Assembly (NCBI RefSeq): GCF_005116445.1 | Contig: NZ_SWBQ01000002.1 | Location: 124,001 to 188,000, forward strand | Reading direction: 5' to 3' | Source of the DNA: Pedobacter frigoris | GTDB taxonomy: Bacteria > Bacteroidota > Bacteroidia > Sphingobacteriales > Sphingobacteriaceae | Length of the DNA: 64,000 nucleotides | Shown: positions 27,494-36,432 of the stretch, piece after piece | How positions within the stretch are numbered: position 1 is the stretch's first letter | How the letters are laid out: every line of letters begins with the position of its first letter | The notes under the pieces: model-generated | Database searches by the model: none | Told to the model about the DNA's origin: nothing | What the model saw: only the letters and a program-made list of their open reading frames with translations | Program-made: the position numbers and the translations under genes

Positions 27494-28123
27494 ATGATTA
27501 TAAAATCAGCAACATTTATTTGCAGCAATACAAAGGTTTCAGCATTGCCTGTAGCCAACATGCCGGAATATGCTTTTATTGGCCGTTCAAATGTAGGGAA
27601 GTCCTCTTTGATCAACATGTTGGTCAACCAACATGGCTTAGCCAAAACATCCCAAAGACCCGGAAAAACACAATTGATCAACCACTTTTTAATCAATGAG
27701 AAATGGTACATCGTAGATTTACCCGGTTATGGATATGCCAAGGTTTCCAAAAGCAGCAGGGAAAAATGGGAGAAATTCATACGCAATTACATCACAAAAC
27801 GCGAAAGCCTTCAATGTGTATTTGTGCTGATTGACAGCCGCCTGGAACCTCAAAAGATAGACCTGGAATTTTGCTGCTGGATGGGTGAAATACAAATTCC
27901 ATTTGCGCTTGTATTTACAAAAGCAGACAAGCAATCTACCGTAAAAACCGATCAGAACGTTGCCGCATTCAAAAAAGCGTTGGGGGGCTGGTTTGAAGAA
28001 ATCCCACCTTATTTTGTTACATCAGCTGAGAAAAATGTTGGGAGAGACAAGGTGCTTGATTTTATAGAAGAAGTTAACCATGATTTTGTTATGCCCGTTT
28101 TAACTCCAAAAGACGATCAATAG
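27494..28123 (+). CDS. engB: Ribosome-biogenesis GTPase EngB (YsxC/YihA)
   Basis: A 209-residue essential-type GTPase needed for 50S assembly. G1 is GRSNVGKSS (30-38), G3 DLPGYG (75-80), G4 TKAD (142-145), G5 within VTSAEKNVG; the switch I region TSQRPGKTQ is typical. First gene of a plus-strand run with the prenyltransferase (8 bp gap) and M3 peptidase. Confidence 0.96.
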   Translation: MIIKSATFICSNTKVSALPVANMPEYAFIGRSNVGKSSLINMLVNQHGLAKTSQRPGKTQLINHFLINEKWYIVDLPGYGYAKVSKSSREKWEKFIRNYITKRESLQCVFVLIDSRLEPQKIDLEFCCWMGEIQIPFALVFTKADKQSTVKTDQNVAAFKKALGGWFEEIPPYFVTSAEKNVGRDKVLDFIEEVNHDFVMPVLTPKDDQ

Positions 28124-28131
28124 ACACAAGC

Positions 28132-28998
28132 ATGAAGAAGTATTTTTCATTGGTGCTCTTTGCACACTCTGTTTTTGCCTTACCTTTTGCATTAATAGGT
28201 TTTTTCCTTGGCATTACTACCACCGAAAATCCGTTCAACTGGATGTTGCTCCTACAGGTATTGCTATGCATGGTCTTTGCCAGAAATGCAGCTATGGCAT
28301 TCAACAGGTATCTGGATAGAAATATAGATGCTAAAAATCCCCGCACGCAAATGCGGGATATACCCGCAGGAAAAGTATCTGCAAATGAAGCATTGATATT
28401 TGTCATCATCAATTGCGTACTCTTCATCACAACCACAGCATTTATCAATTCCCTATGCTTCTATTTATCTCCAGTAGCTTTGTTTGTAGTTTTATTTTAT
28501 AGCTTCACTAAGAGATTTACGGCATTATGCCACATGGTTCTTGGCCTGGGTTTATCTTTGGCACCCATAGGAGCTTACATTGCGGTAACAGGGCAATTTG
28601 ACATCGTCCCTGTCCTTTATTCCTTTGCTGTATTGTTCTGGGTGAGTGGTTTTGATATCATTTATGCCTTACAGGACGAAGATTTTGACAAAAATGAGAA
28701 GCTTCATTCCATACCTGCAGCTCTGGGCATTAAAAATGCCTTGAAACTCTCCGTAGTGCTTCATGTTTTCTCTGCACTATGTGTGATACTACCTGTGTTT
28801 TTCACTTCTTTTAGCTATTTCTATTATGCAGGGATAGCTTTCTTTTGCTTTATGCTCATTTACCAGCACTTGCTGGTTAAGCCTAATGACATCAGCAAGG
28901 TGAACCGCGCATTCGCAACCACCAACGGATATGCTTCCGTAGTCTTTGCAGCTTGCTTTTTGATTGATGCTTTTCTGAGAACTAATTTTAATTTTTAA
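28132..28998 (+). CDS. UbiA-family polyprenyltransferase (MqnP-like)
   Basis: A 288-residue integral membrane enzyme with about nine helices. The two Asp-rich Mg-diphosphate motifs are NRYLDRNID (58-66) and QDEDFDKNEK (181-190), and NPRTQMRDIPAG follows the first, as in UbiA and MqnP. Bacteroidota use menaquinone, not ubiquinone, and ubiE lies next door, so prenylation of a menaquinone precursor (MqnP of the futalosine route) is my inference. Packed 8 bp after engB. Confidence 0.82.
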   Translation: MKKYFSLVLFAHSVFALPFALIGFFLGITTTENPFNWMLLLQVLLCMVFARNAAMAFNRYLDRNIDAKNPRTQMRDIPAGKVSANEALIFVIINCVLFITTTAFINSLCFYLSPVALFVVLFYSFTKRFTALCHMVLGLGLSLAPIGAYIAVTGQFDIVPVLYSFAVLFWVSGFDIIYALQDEDFDKNEKLHSIPAALGIKNALKLSVVLHVFSALCVILPVFFTSFSYFYYAGIAFFCFMLIYQHLLVKPNDISKVNRAFATTNGYASVVFAACFLIDAFLRTNFNF

Positions 28999-29003
28999 AG
29001 ACA

Positions 29004-30719
29004 ATGATTAACCTGACCATACCCAAAAAGAAAAGAATTTATATCCCTCAAGACCTTCAAATCAAATGGGATAATCTGGAGCCGATATTAAATGAACTAC
29101 TGGTTCGCCCTATAGAAAACGTACATGAGCTTGAACAGTGGTTAAAAGACAAAAGTGAACTTGAAGCAGCACTGGAAGAAGATTTTGCATGGCGGTATAT
29201 CAAGATGAGTTGCGATACGGCTAATGAAAGTCTGGTAAAAGATTTTCAATATTTTGCTACTGAAATAGAACCAAAAATTTCGCCTATTGCCAATCAGTTA
29301 AATCAAAAGTTCAACGACAGCCCATTTATTGATGAGCTGGATCATGACAAATACTTTGTTTTCATCAGAGCCATTAGAAAGGCTATTGAGATCTACAGGG
29401 AAGAGAATGTTGAATTGCTTACCAAGCTACAGGTAACACAGCAAAAGTACCAGTCTATAACCGGAGCCATGAGTGTGGTCATCAATGATCAGGAATATAC
29501 GCTGGAACAAGCTGCCAATTTCATAAAAGATCCAAATCGTGAGGTCAGACAGCAGGCATGGGAAACCATCCAGCAGCGCCGGTTGGTAGACAAAGACGAA
29601 TTAAACATGCTCTTTGATGAATTGGTTGCCATGCGTCACCAGGTTGCATTAAATGCAGGCTTTGAAAATTATAGGGATTATATGTTCCAGGCATTAGGAA
29701 GATTCGATTATACACCTCAGGACTGCTACCATTTCCATGAAGCGATTGAAAAACAGATTGTCCCTATTTTAAGAGAACAAGCTGCCAGGCGTGCTGAATC
29801 TCTTGGAATAGAGGTATTAAAACCCTGGGATATGGACGTAAGTACTACCGGAAAACCCGCATTAAAGCCATTTAAAGACGGCGCTGACTTAATCGATAAA
29901 AGCATAGATTGCTTCAATGCAATCAATCCTCAACTCGGACAGATGCTGGCCACAATGAAAGCCAACAATCTTTTTGATGTAGAAAGCAGGAAGGGCAAGG
30001 CACCGGGTGGCTACAACTATCCACTTGCAGAAACAGGGGCTCCCTTCATTTTTATGAACTCAGCAAATTCTTTGAGAGATCTGACTACGATGGTACATGA
30101 AGGAGGTCACGCTATACACACCTTTCTTACTGCAAACTTAGAATTAAATGATTTCAAACATTGTCCTTCAGAAGTAGCCGAATTGGCTTCAATGAGTATG
30201 GAACTCATTTCTATGGACAATTGGCACATTTTCTTCAGCAATGAGGAGGACCTGATCCGTGCAAAAAAAGAACAATTGGTAGACGTACTTAAAACACTGC
30301 CTTGGGTCGCAGTAATTGACCAGTACCAACATTGGATTTACACGAATCCGGGACACAATGCCGCGGACAGAGAGGAGGCTTTCAAACAAATATACGAACG
30401 ATTTGGGGCTGGATTTACGAACTGGGATGGGTTAGAAAAAGAGTTTGGTAATGTGTGGCAGAAACAGTTGCATCTCTTTGAAGTTCCCTTCTACTATATT
30501 GAATATGCCATTGCTCAGCTTGGAGCTATCGCCATATGGAAAAATTACAAAGAGCATCCTGAAAAAGCTTTACAGCAATACCTTGCAGCACTAACTTTAG
30601 GTTACAGTAAACCTATTAATGAGATCTACGAAACAGCTGGTATTAAATTCGATTTCAGTCTGAGCTATGTCGAAGAACTTGCTACTTTCGTAAAAGATGA
30701 ATTACAGAAATTAGGTTAA
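29004..30719 (+). CDS. M3-family oligoendopeptidase (PepF-like)
   Basis: A 571-residue cytosolic zinc peptidase. The HEXXH site is HEGGH (365-369) with the third-ligand helix FKHCPSEVAELASMSMEL after it. The N-terminal helical half (LEQWLKDKSELEAALEEDFAW) closes over the channel and limits substrates to short peptides. Conserved aromatic GYNYPLAETGAPFIFMN precedes the site. It starts 5 bp after the prenyltransferase stop. Confidence 0.92.
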   Translation: MINLTIPKKKRIYIPQDLQIKWDNLEPILNELLVRPIENVHELEQWLKDKSELEAALEEDFAWRYIKMSCDTANESLVKDFQYFATEIEPKISPIANQLNQKFNDSPFIDELDHDKYFVFIRAIRKAIEIYREENVELLTKLQVTQQKYQSITGAMSVVINDQEYTLEQAANFIKDPNREVRQQAWETIQQRRLVDKDELNMLFDELVAMRHQVALNAGFENYRDYMFQALGRFDYTPQDCYHFHEAIEKQIVPILREQAARRAESLGIEVLKPWDMDVSTTGKPALKPFKDGADLIDKSIDCFNAINPQLGQMLATMKANNLFDVESRKGKAPGGYNYPLAETGAPFIFMNSANSLRDLTTMVHEGGHAIHTFLTANLELNDFKHCPSEVAELASMSMELISMDNWHIFFSNEEDLIRAKKEQLVDVLKTLPWVAVIDQYQHWIYTNPGHNAADREEAFKQIYERFGAGFTNWDGLEKEFGNVWQKQLHLFEVPFYYIEYAIAQLGAIAIWKNYKEHPEKALQQYLAALTLGYSKPINEIYETAGIKFDFSLSYVEELATFVKDELQKLG

Positions 30720-30736
30720 GTTTACAACTTAATTTT

Positions 30737-30744
30737 TAAGTTTG
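30737..30744 (+). promoter_or_regulatory. -7 box of the third APC permease
   Basis: TAAGTTTG lies 32 bp before the ATG at 30777. No -33 TTTG at 19-21 bp. Confidence 0.4.
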
Positions 30745-30776
30745 AATACTACAACCTTAACCTAACACAATAATGT

Positions 30777-32732
30777 ATGTTTGAAAAGCTTTTCAGAAAA
30801 AAGTCCATTACCAAAATATTAGAAGATGCTGAAAAGGGATATGGAGAGCATGGAACATCTTTACATAAAACACTTGGAGTAAGGGATCTTACTGCATTTG
30901 GTATTGCAGCCATTATCGGTGCAGGTATTTTCAGCACCATAGGGAAAGCGAGTGCTGACGGAGGTCCTGCTGTTATATTTCTTTTTATTTTCACTGCCAT
31001 AGCCTGTAGTTTTGCGGCCTTTGCATATGCGGAGTTTGCATCAATGGTTCCGGTATCAGGCAGTGCATATACCTATTCTTATGTAGCTTTCGGCGAATTG
31101 GTAGCCTGGATAATAGGCTGGTCCTTGATTATGGAATATGCCATCGGCAATATAACTGTGGCCATATCATGGTCTGATTACTTTACGGGATTACTCTCTT
31201 CCATTCAGATCCCGGCACTGAACATAAAGGGCATCTATCTGCCCGATTGGATGACGATGGACTACCTGACGGCTTTCAATGGGCACAAACATGCCGAAGC
31301 ATTGTTAAATGCAGGAAAAAGCTTTGCAAACTTGGATGAAGCTACGAGAATTGCAAACAATGCCTGGATTACAGCTCCCCGCATAGGTAACTTTCACCTT
31401 GTAGCAGATCTTCCTGCGCTTGGAATCATTATTTTTATTACCTGGCTTGTTTACCGGGGAATGAAAGAATCCCGGAATGCCAGTAACGCAATGGTGATCG
31501 TAAAGCTTGCTGTTATCCTATTGGTACTGTCCGTAGGGATTTTTTATGTAGATACCAGCAACTGGAATCCTTTTGCGCCCAATGGTGCTTCAGGAGTACT
31601 GAAAGGTGTTTCAGCAGTATTTTTTGCCTATATAGGCTTTGATGCCATATCAACCACTGCAGAAGAGTGTAAAAACCCACAACGGGATCTTCCCCGGGGC
31701 ATGATGTGGGCCATCATCATATGTACTATTCTTTACGTGGCTATTGCACTTGTATTAACCGGAATCGTAAACTACAAGTTTCTTGCAGTTGGTGATCCGC
31801 TTGCATTCGTATTTGATCAGATAGATCTAAAATTAATGAGTGGCATTATTGCGGTAAGTGCTGTTTTTGCGATGGCCAGCGTTTTATTGGTATTTCAAAT
31901 GGGGCAACCCAGGATATGGATGAGTATGAGTAGAGACGGTCTTCTGCCAAAGTCATTCTCCAGAATTCATCCTAAATACAAAACACCTTCCTTTGCCACT
32001 GTTGTAGTTGGATTTGTAGTTGCCATCCCTTCCCTTTTCATGAACCTGACGATCGTAACAGATCTATGCTCTATTGGTACCTTGTTTGCGTTTGTACTGG
32101 TATGTGCCGGCGTACTTGTTTTGCAAAACAGACCAGATATTAAGAGAGGGAAATTTAAGATCCCTTATGTCAATTCAAAATTCATTGTTCCTGTAATTTT
32201 TATCGGATCTGTACTTCTCGCCTTCACCAATTACAAGGCAGAAACTATGGCATTTATATCCAACAAGCCAAGAATATATGAACCTGTCAGCTTTATCACT
32301 TCATTAGATAATGCTGAGTTAAACACAATAAAAGAAGAGATAAAAGCTATTAAGGTTAAACAAGGAATATTAAATACCAGCGTTGATGCAGAGGCATACC
32401 TAAATAAACTATCTTCGTCGCAATATGAACAGTTCATAATTAATTCATCTGTTGATCATGATAAAAAGTATGAAACAGGCTGGGGTTTATTTAAACATAA
32501 AATACCCATGTGGATATTCCTGATGATTTGCGTTGTTATTAGTTACTATTGCATTACCAAGAACCTGTCGCTCATCCCTGTACTTGGTCTGATCAGTTGC
32601 CTGTACATGATGTGTGAGCTGGGGATATCAAACTGGGTAGGCTTTGGGATTTGGCTGATCATAGGGCTGGTTGTTTATTTTTTATATGGTTTTAAACACA
32701 GCAAACTCAATCTTCAAAGCAATCCTCAATAA
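30777..32732 (+). CDS. APC-superfamily amino-acid permease with soluble insertions
   Basis: A 651-residue CAT-like permease, about 150 residues longer than its relative at 4.9 kb. Core motifs match: AAIIGAGIFSTIG in helix 1, GWSLIMEYAIGNITVAISWSDY, FFAYIGFDAISTTAEECKNPQRD and GQPRIWMSMSRDGLLPKSF. Two extra hydrophilic stretches stand out: about 65 residues near 140-205 and about 90 residues near 485-575, rich in Glu, Lys and Asn, placed before the last three membrane segments. The second could be an extracytoplasmic or regulatory domain. Substrate unknown. Two ATGs in different frames overlap at the start; 30777 is in the coding frame. Confidence 0.87.
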   Translation: MFEKLFRKKSITKILEDAEKGYGEHGTSLHKTLGVRDLTAFGIAAIIGAGIFSTIGKASADGGPAVIFLFIFTAIACSFAAFAYAEFASMVPVSGSAYTYSYVAFGELVAWIIGWSLIMEYAIGNITVAISWSDYFTGLLSSIQIPALNIKGIYLPDWMTMDYLTAFNGHKHAEALLNAGKSFANLDEATRIANNAWITAPRIGNFHLVADLPALGIIIFITWLVYRGMKESRNASNAMVIVKLAVILLVLSVGIFYVDTSNWNPFAPNGASGVLKGVSAVFFAYIGFDAISTTAEECKNPQRDLPRGMMWAIIICTILYVAIALVLTGIVNYKFLAVGDPLAFVFDQIDLKLMSGIIAVSAVFAMASVLLVFQMGQPRIWMSMSRDGLLPKSFSRIHPKYKTPSFATVVVGFVVAIPSLFMNLTIVTDLCSIGTLFAFVLVCAGVLVLQNRPDIKRGKFKIPYVNSKFIVPVIFIGSVLLAFTNYKAETMAFISNKPRIYEPVSFITSLDNAELNTIKEEIKAIKVKQGILNTSVDAEAYLNKLSSSQYEQFIINSSVDHDKKYETGWGLFKHKIPMWIFLMICVVISYYCITKNLSLIPVLGLISCLYMMCELGISNWVGFGIWLIIGLVVYFLYGFKHSKLNLQSNPQ

Positions 32733-33043
32733 GCATAAAAGCCTCTCTCCTGAATAGGAAATGGAGTAGTCAGGCTTGAAAACTCTTTCGTTACTCCTTT
32801 CAAAAAGTAACAAAACATGTCTATTGCAATATAACTGTAGAAATAAATACCCAATAAATCATTTTTTTGAGGAATAAACTATTTTTTTAAAAAAATATTC
32901 TACAATTTGAGAATTATTCTCTACATTAGATAGTATTAAAACCTAACAGGATTTCCTGTTAAAATTACCCTCCTAATTATCCCTATAAAATTGTTGGTCG
33001 GACGACCGCAATAAAGGCTCCGCCCGGAGCCTTTTTTTATGAC
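32733..33043. other. Gene-free interval with structured DNA
   Basis: 311 bp between the permease and kup with no credible ORF. It holds an A+T palindrome (32880-32897), a 7-bp hairpin (32945-32960), a 5-bp hairpin (32996-33007) and a terminator at the end. The order hairpin-hairpin-terminator on the plus strand could be a small RNA, but no clear promoter is seen. Confidence 0.4.
33013..33038 (+). terminator. Intrinsic terminator before kup
   Basis: A 10-bp GC-rich stem (33013-33022 with 33025-33034) with overlapping seven-T run. It points plus, 280 bp after the permease stop; on the minus strand, where kup ends at 33044, it lacks a U run but may still help. Confidence 0.75.
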
Positions 33044-34996
33044 CTATACCGGCAATCTGTTCAACTCAATATCATCAGGCGTAACAAATATCAACGGCAC
33101 CTTTTCAACATCAACATAACTGGAATCTAACCCGAAACTGCGTTCTTCAGAGAGACTAAGCCGCTTCAGCACAAAGTAATAATCCATGATTGTTCGCTCA
33201 TAAAAGCTAAGCTTCGAAAATTTGGACAAGTGCTTCTCTAACAATACAAACCTAAAATCCCCGGCAATCTTATGCTTATTGAGAGAGGTATACTGACTTG
33301 TAATGTCTACCTCACCATTCTTAACCAGCTCTTCTATGACTTTTCTGTAAAGCAGGTTCACCCGTTGTTCAACTCTAAACCCGAGTTTAAAATCGATGCG
33401 TATCAATTTACCTGGAATAAGAAATTCAACTTTATAATCCCGGGTATATGGTTCGTCTACAACATCAACATGGACCAGCCAATATATATCTGCCCTTTTT
33501 GGTTCTTTTTGAATAATCGAATAAATAATTTTTGATTCTATTTCCGTTTTAAAATTCGCACTGGTAAGGTAAACCAGTTGTGAAGAATATTTAGGAACAG
33601 ATATGTCATTACTCAATTCACTTATAATCGGATAGTAATCTTCAATCTCAACATATTTTACAAAACGATTCTTAATCTTTCTGGCAATATACCAACTCCA
33701 CATTACAGTAAACAATGCCATCCCTATCATAACAGTTACCCATCCCCCGTGAAAGAACTTCGCCATGTTACCGATTAGAAAAGTCAACTCCAGTACCCCA
33801 TAGATGATCAGAAAAATCACAATGGCATACAACGGAATCTTTTTACGTTTCATATAGGCCGCAATGAGTATGGTAGTAGCAAGAAAGGTAAGATTAATGG
33901 CTAAGCCGTAAGCTCCCTCCATTGCTCCTGAACTTTTAAAAATCAGCACAATACCTAAACATCCTCCCCATAATATCCAATTGATTGAAGGCACATAAAT
34001 TTGCCCTTTTTGATTACTAGGGTAATTGATCCGGACCTTTGGCCAAAGATTCAATCTCACAGCCTCAGAAATCAATGTAAAAGATCCTGTGATCATAGCC
34101 TGACTGGCGATAACCGCTGCGCAGGTAGCAAGCGCCACCATAAACAACAAGTACTGAGAAGGTACAATTTCAAAAAACGGATTCAGTGAGGAATCGTAAT
34201 TCCCATGTTTAAGCACCCAAACACCCTGTCCCAAATAATTAAGAATCAGCATCGTTTTTACAAAGATCCAACTCACCCTTATATTCTTTCTTCCACAATG
34301 CCCCATATCGGAATAGAGTGCCTCAGCTCCCGTTGTACACAGAAATACACCCCCTAATATCAACAATGCCATAGGGTTGTTAATAAGCAGATTGACTGCA
34401 TAATACGGATTCAAAGCCCGTAGAATACTAAAATCCTGCACCACGAAAAGCAGTCCCAGAACCCCTAATGTACCGAACCAAAGGAACATGACCGGACCAA
34501 ATAATTTACCCACCAAATCAGTCCCGAACTGCTGAATAATGAATAAAGCTGTAATGATGGCTATAACTATAGGGATCACCTGGACATTAGGAAATTTCAA
34601 CTGTAATCCCTCGATAGCAGATGTAACAGTGATGCTAGGCGTAATAATCCCGTCTGCCAACAACGCACAGCCACCAATCACTGCTGGTATTACCAGCCAT
34701 TTTGCATTCTTTCGCACTAGTGAATAAAGCGAAAAAATACCCCCTTCACCCTTATTGTCAGCTCTTAACGTAATCAAAACGTACTTAACTGTTGTCTGCA
34801 GGGTTAAAGTCCATATAATACAGGATAATGCACCAAGCACAAGATTTGTATCAATGTTTTGCCCTCCGTTTACAACCGCATTGAAAATAGCTTTAAGCGT
34901 ATATAACGGTGATGTTCCTATATCTCCATAAACAATACCTAAACTAACCAGTAGTCCTCCGGCGGTGAGGGCGTTTAATTTCTTTTGACTCGTCAC
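33044..34996 (-). CDS. kup: KUP-family potassium uptake protein
   Basis: A 650-residue K+:H+ symporter with about 12 membrane segments in the first 440 residues and a C-terminal cytoplasmic domain. Family blocks: LGIVYGDIGTSPLYTLKAIF at the N-terminus, KYVLITLRADNKGEGGIFSLYSL, GDGIITPSITV-type ADGIITPSITVTSAIEG, and GAEALYSDMGHCGRKNIRVSW. The start codon is GTG at 34996; no upstream in-frame ATG fits. It lies alone on minus, divergent from the T9SS cargo. Confidence 0.95.
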   Translation of the reverse strand: MTSQKKLNALTAGGLLVSLGIVYGDIGTSPLYTLKAIFNAVVNGGQNIDTNLVLGALSCIIWTLTLQTTVKYVLITLRADNKGEGGIFSLYSLVRKNAKWLVIPAVIGGCALLADGIITPSITVTSAIEGLQLKFPNVQVIPIVIAIITALFIIQQFGTDLVGKLFGPVMFLWFGTLGVLGLLFVVQDFSILRALNPYYAVNLLINNPMALLILGGVFLCTTGAEALYSDMGHCGRKNIRVSWIFVKTMLILNYLGQGVWVLKHGNYDSSLNPFFEIVPSQYLLFMVALATCAAVIASQAMITGSFTLISEAVRLNLWPKVRINYPSNQKGQIYVPSINWILWGGCLGIVLIFKSSGAMEGAYGLAINLTFLATTILIAAYMKRKKIPLYAIVIFLIIYGVLELTFLIGNMAKFFHGGWVTVMIGMALFTVMWSWYIARKIKNRFVKYVEIEDYYPIISELSNDISVPKYSSQLVYLTSANFKTEIESKIIYSIIQKEPKRADIYWLVHVDVVDEPYTRDYKVEFLIPGKLIRIDFKLGFRVEQRVNLLYRKVIEELVKNGEVDITSQYTSLNKHKIAGDFRFVLLEKHLSKFSKLSFYERTIMDYYFVLKRLSLSEERSFGLDSSYVDVEKVPLIFVTPDDIELNRLPV

Positions 34997-35161
34997 TTTT
35001 TAATTTAAATTAGGCGATAAAATTACAGTAATTATGCACTATAACAGCAATATCCAAAGGTTTTTTAATCTTTTAGCGCGTTAAAGAACACTACAAATCA
35101 GCTTTCACAAACGTCGGAACCTGTTAAATATTGTTAAATATTTATTTAATCAACAAAATCA

Positions 35162-35193
35162 TTGATTTTTTTGTTTTATTATTTATATTTTTG
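35162..35193 (+). promoter_or_regulatory. Promoter of the T9SS cargo gene
   Basis: TTG at 35162-35164, 21-bp spacer, and -7 TATTTTTG at 35186-35193, close to the TTTG-N19-21-TAnnTTTG consensus. It covers an in-frame ATG at 35162, so translation must start later, at 35207. Confidence 0.55.
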
Positions 35194-35206
35194 GCAGTAT
35201 CCAAAC

Positions 35207-35728
35207 ATGAGCAAGAACCAAAAAATAGCGTTTCTCCTGAATATCTTTTGCATAATATGCATCAGTGTTTTTGGCAGCGCCAATGTTTTTGCCCAGAAGC
35301 CTGATAGTTCTATCAATTCAATCAGATCCAAAAGGATTAACAAAACACCCCAGATCAAAGTCAATATCCCTACCTATAAACCTAAATACAATCTCGGCTT
35401 TATTCAGTATAGCGATATTATATCCAGCTCTAAAACAATTGCCCAAACACCGGCTAAACAGGATAAAGTTCTTTCGGTAATAAAAGTTTATCCCAATCCA
35501 GTTGACGACCAGATTAATTTATTGCTAAGACTGGATAAAGAGTCAAATCTTTCGGTGAAGATTATGGATCTTCTGGGAAATGAGGTGGTTACCCTTTCAA
35601 ATGAACGGGTCTCCTCTGGAGAACAAACTAAAAGCTACACCATTCCGAACCGCCTCAATACAGGAATTTACTTCCTTAAAATTGTTGCCGGGAATGAAAC
35701 CGTAGTAAAACGTATATCCGTTTTATAA
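35207..35728 (+). CDS. Small secreted protein with a type IX (type A) C-terminal sorting domain
   Basis: A 173-residue protein. The ATG at 35207 gives a signal peptide ending ANVFAQ. The last 80 residues are a T9SS sorting domain: VIKVYPNPVDDQINLLLRL, VKIMDLLGNEVVTL, SYTIPNRLNTGIYFLKI and VVKRISVL. Between them are only about 65 basic, Ser/Lys-rich residues without a recognisable domain. It should be exported by Sec, then moved across the outer membrane by the type IX system and anchored or released after tag cleavage. What the short passenger does is unknown. Confidence 0.88.
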   Translation: MSKNQKIAFLLNIFCIICISVFGSANVFAQKPDSSINSIRSKRINKTPQIKVNIPTYKPKYNLGFIQYSDIISSSKTIAQTPAKQDKVLSVIKVYPNPVDDQINLLLRLDKESNLSVKIMDLLGNEVVTLSNERVSSGEQTKSYTIPNRLNTGIYFLKIVAGNETVVKRISVL

Positions 35729-35815
35729 CCAACCCAATTAGCTTTGTGACGCTAAATCCATTCCGGTTTCAGCAGAATTCCATATTTTCGCAGTATTAGC
35801 CTTAAAAATCATAAG

Positions 35816-36427
35816 ATGAAGATAATTGCAATCGGACGTAACTATGCAGCACATGCAAACGAGCTCAATAACCCTGTCCCTGAAAACCCTGTTATATTTC
35901 TTAAACCTGATACTGCAGTATTAAAAGATAACAAACCTTTCTATATCCCTGATTTCTCGTCCGACATACACTACGAGCTGGAAGTAGTCTTGAAAATATG
36001 CAAAGAAGGGAAACACATCTCAGAGAAATTTGCCTCAAAATATTACGAAGAGATTGGTCTTGGTGTCGACTTCACCGCGCGGGACATCCAGACTAAACAC
36101 AAAGAGAAAGGCCTGCCCTGGGAGCTGGCAAAAGCATTTGACAACTCCGCTGCCGTTAGTAATTTCATTCCCAAAACTGAAATTGCCGACTTACATGATT
36201 TACAGTTTGAGCTAAAAATAAATGGAGAAAGCAGGCAAAATGGAAATACCAGGAATATGCTGTTTTCATTTGACTTCATCATTTCATTTGTATCCAGGTA
36301 TATCACCTTAAAAAAGGGCGACCTCATCTTCACCGGCACACCTGAAGGAGTCGGAAGAGTTTTGCATGGAGACAAACTTGAAGCCTCAATGGAGAGTATT
36401 CAATTACTTAGTTTTGATATAAAATAA
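35816..36427 (+). CDS. Fumarylacetoacetate hydrolase-family protein
   Basis: A 203-residue FAH-fold enzyme of the short FAHD1/YcgM type. IAIGRNYAAHANEL opens the fold. Metal ligands are the two Glu of HYELEVVL and the Asp of GVDFTARDIQ; FTGTPEGVGRV is the C-terminal family motif. Relatives hydrolyse acylpyruvates or decarboxylate oxaloacetate. It begins a tight operon with the M23 peptidase gene, 5 bp on. Confidence 0.9.
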   Translation: MKIIAIGRNYAAHANELNNPVPENPVIFLKPDTAVLKDNKPFYIPDFSSDIHYELEVVLKICKEGKHISEKFASKYYEEIGLGVDFTARDIQTKHKEKGLPWELAKAFDNSAAVSNFIPKTEIADLHDLQFELKINGESRQNGNTRNMLFSFDFIISFVSRYITLKKGDLIFTGTPEGVGRVLHGDKLEASMESIQLLSFDIK

Positions 36428-36432
36428 ATTTA

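Noticed and set aside
35162..35206. Longer N-terminus for the T9SS cargo
   Set aside because: The upstream ATG lies inside the -33/-7 promoter, and the extension would precede a normal signal peptide.
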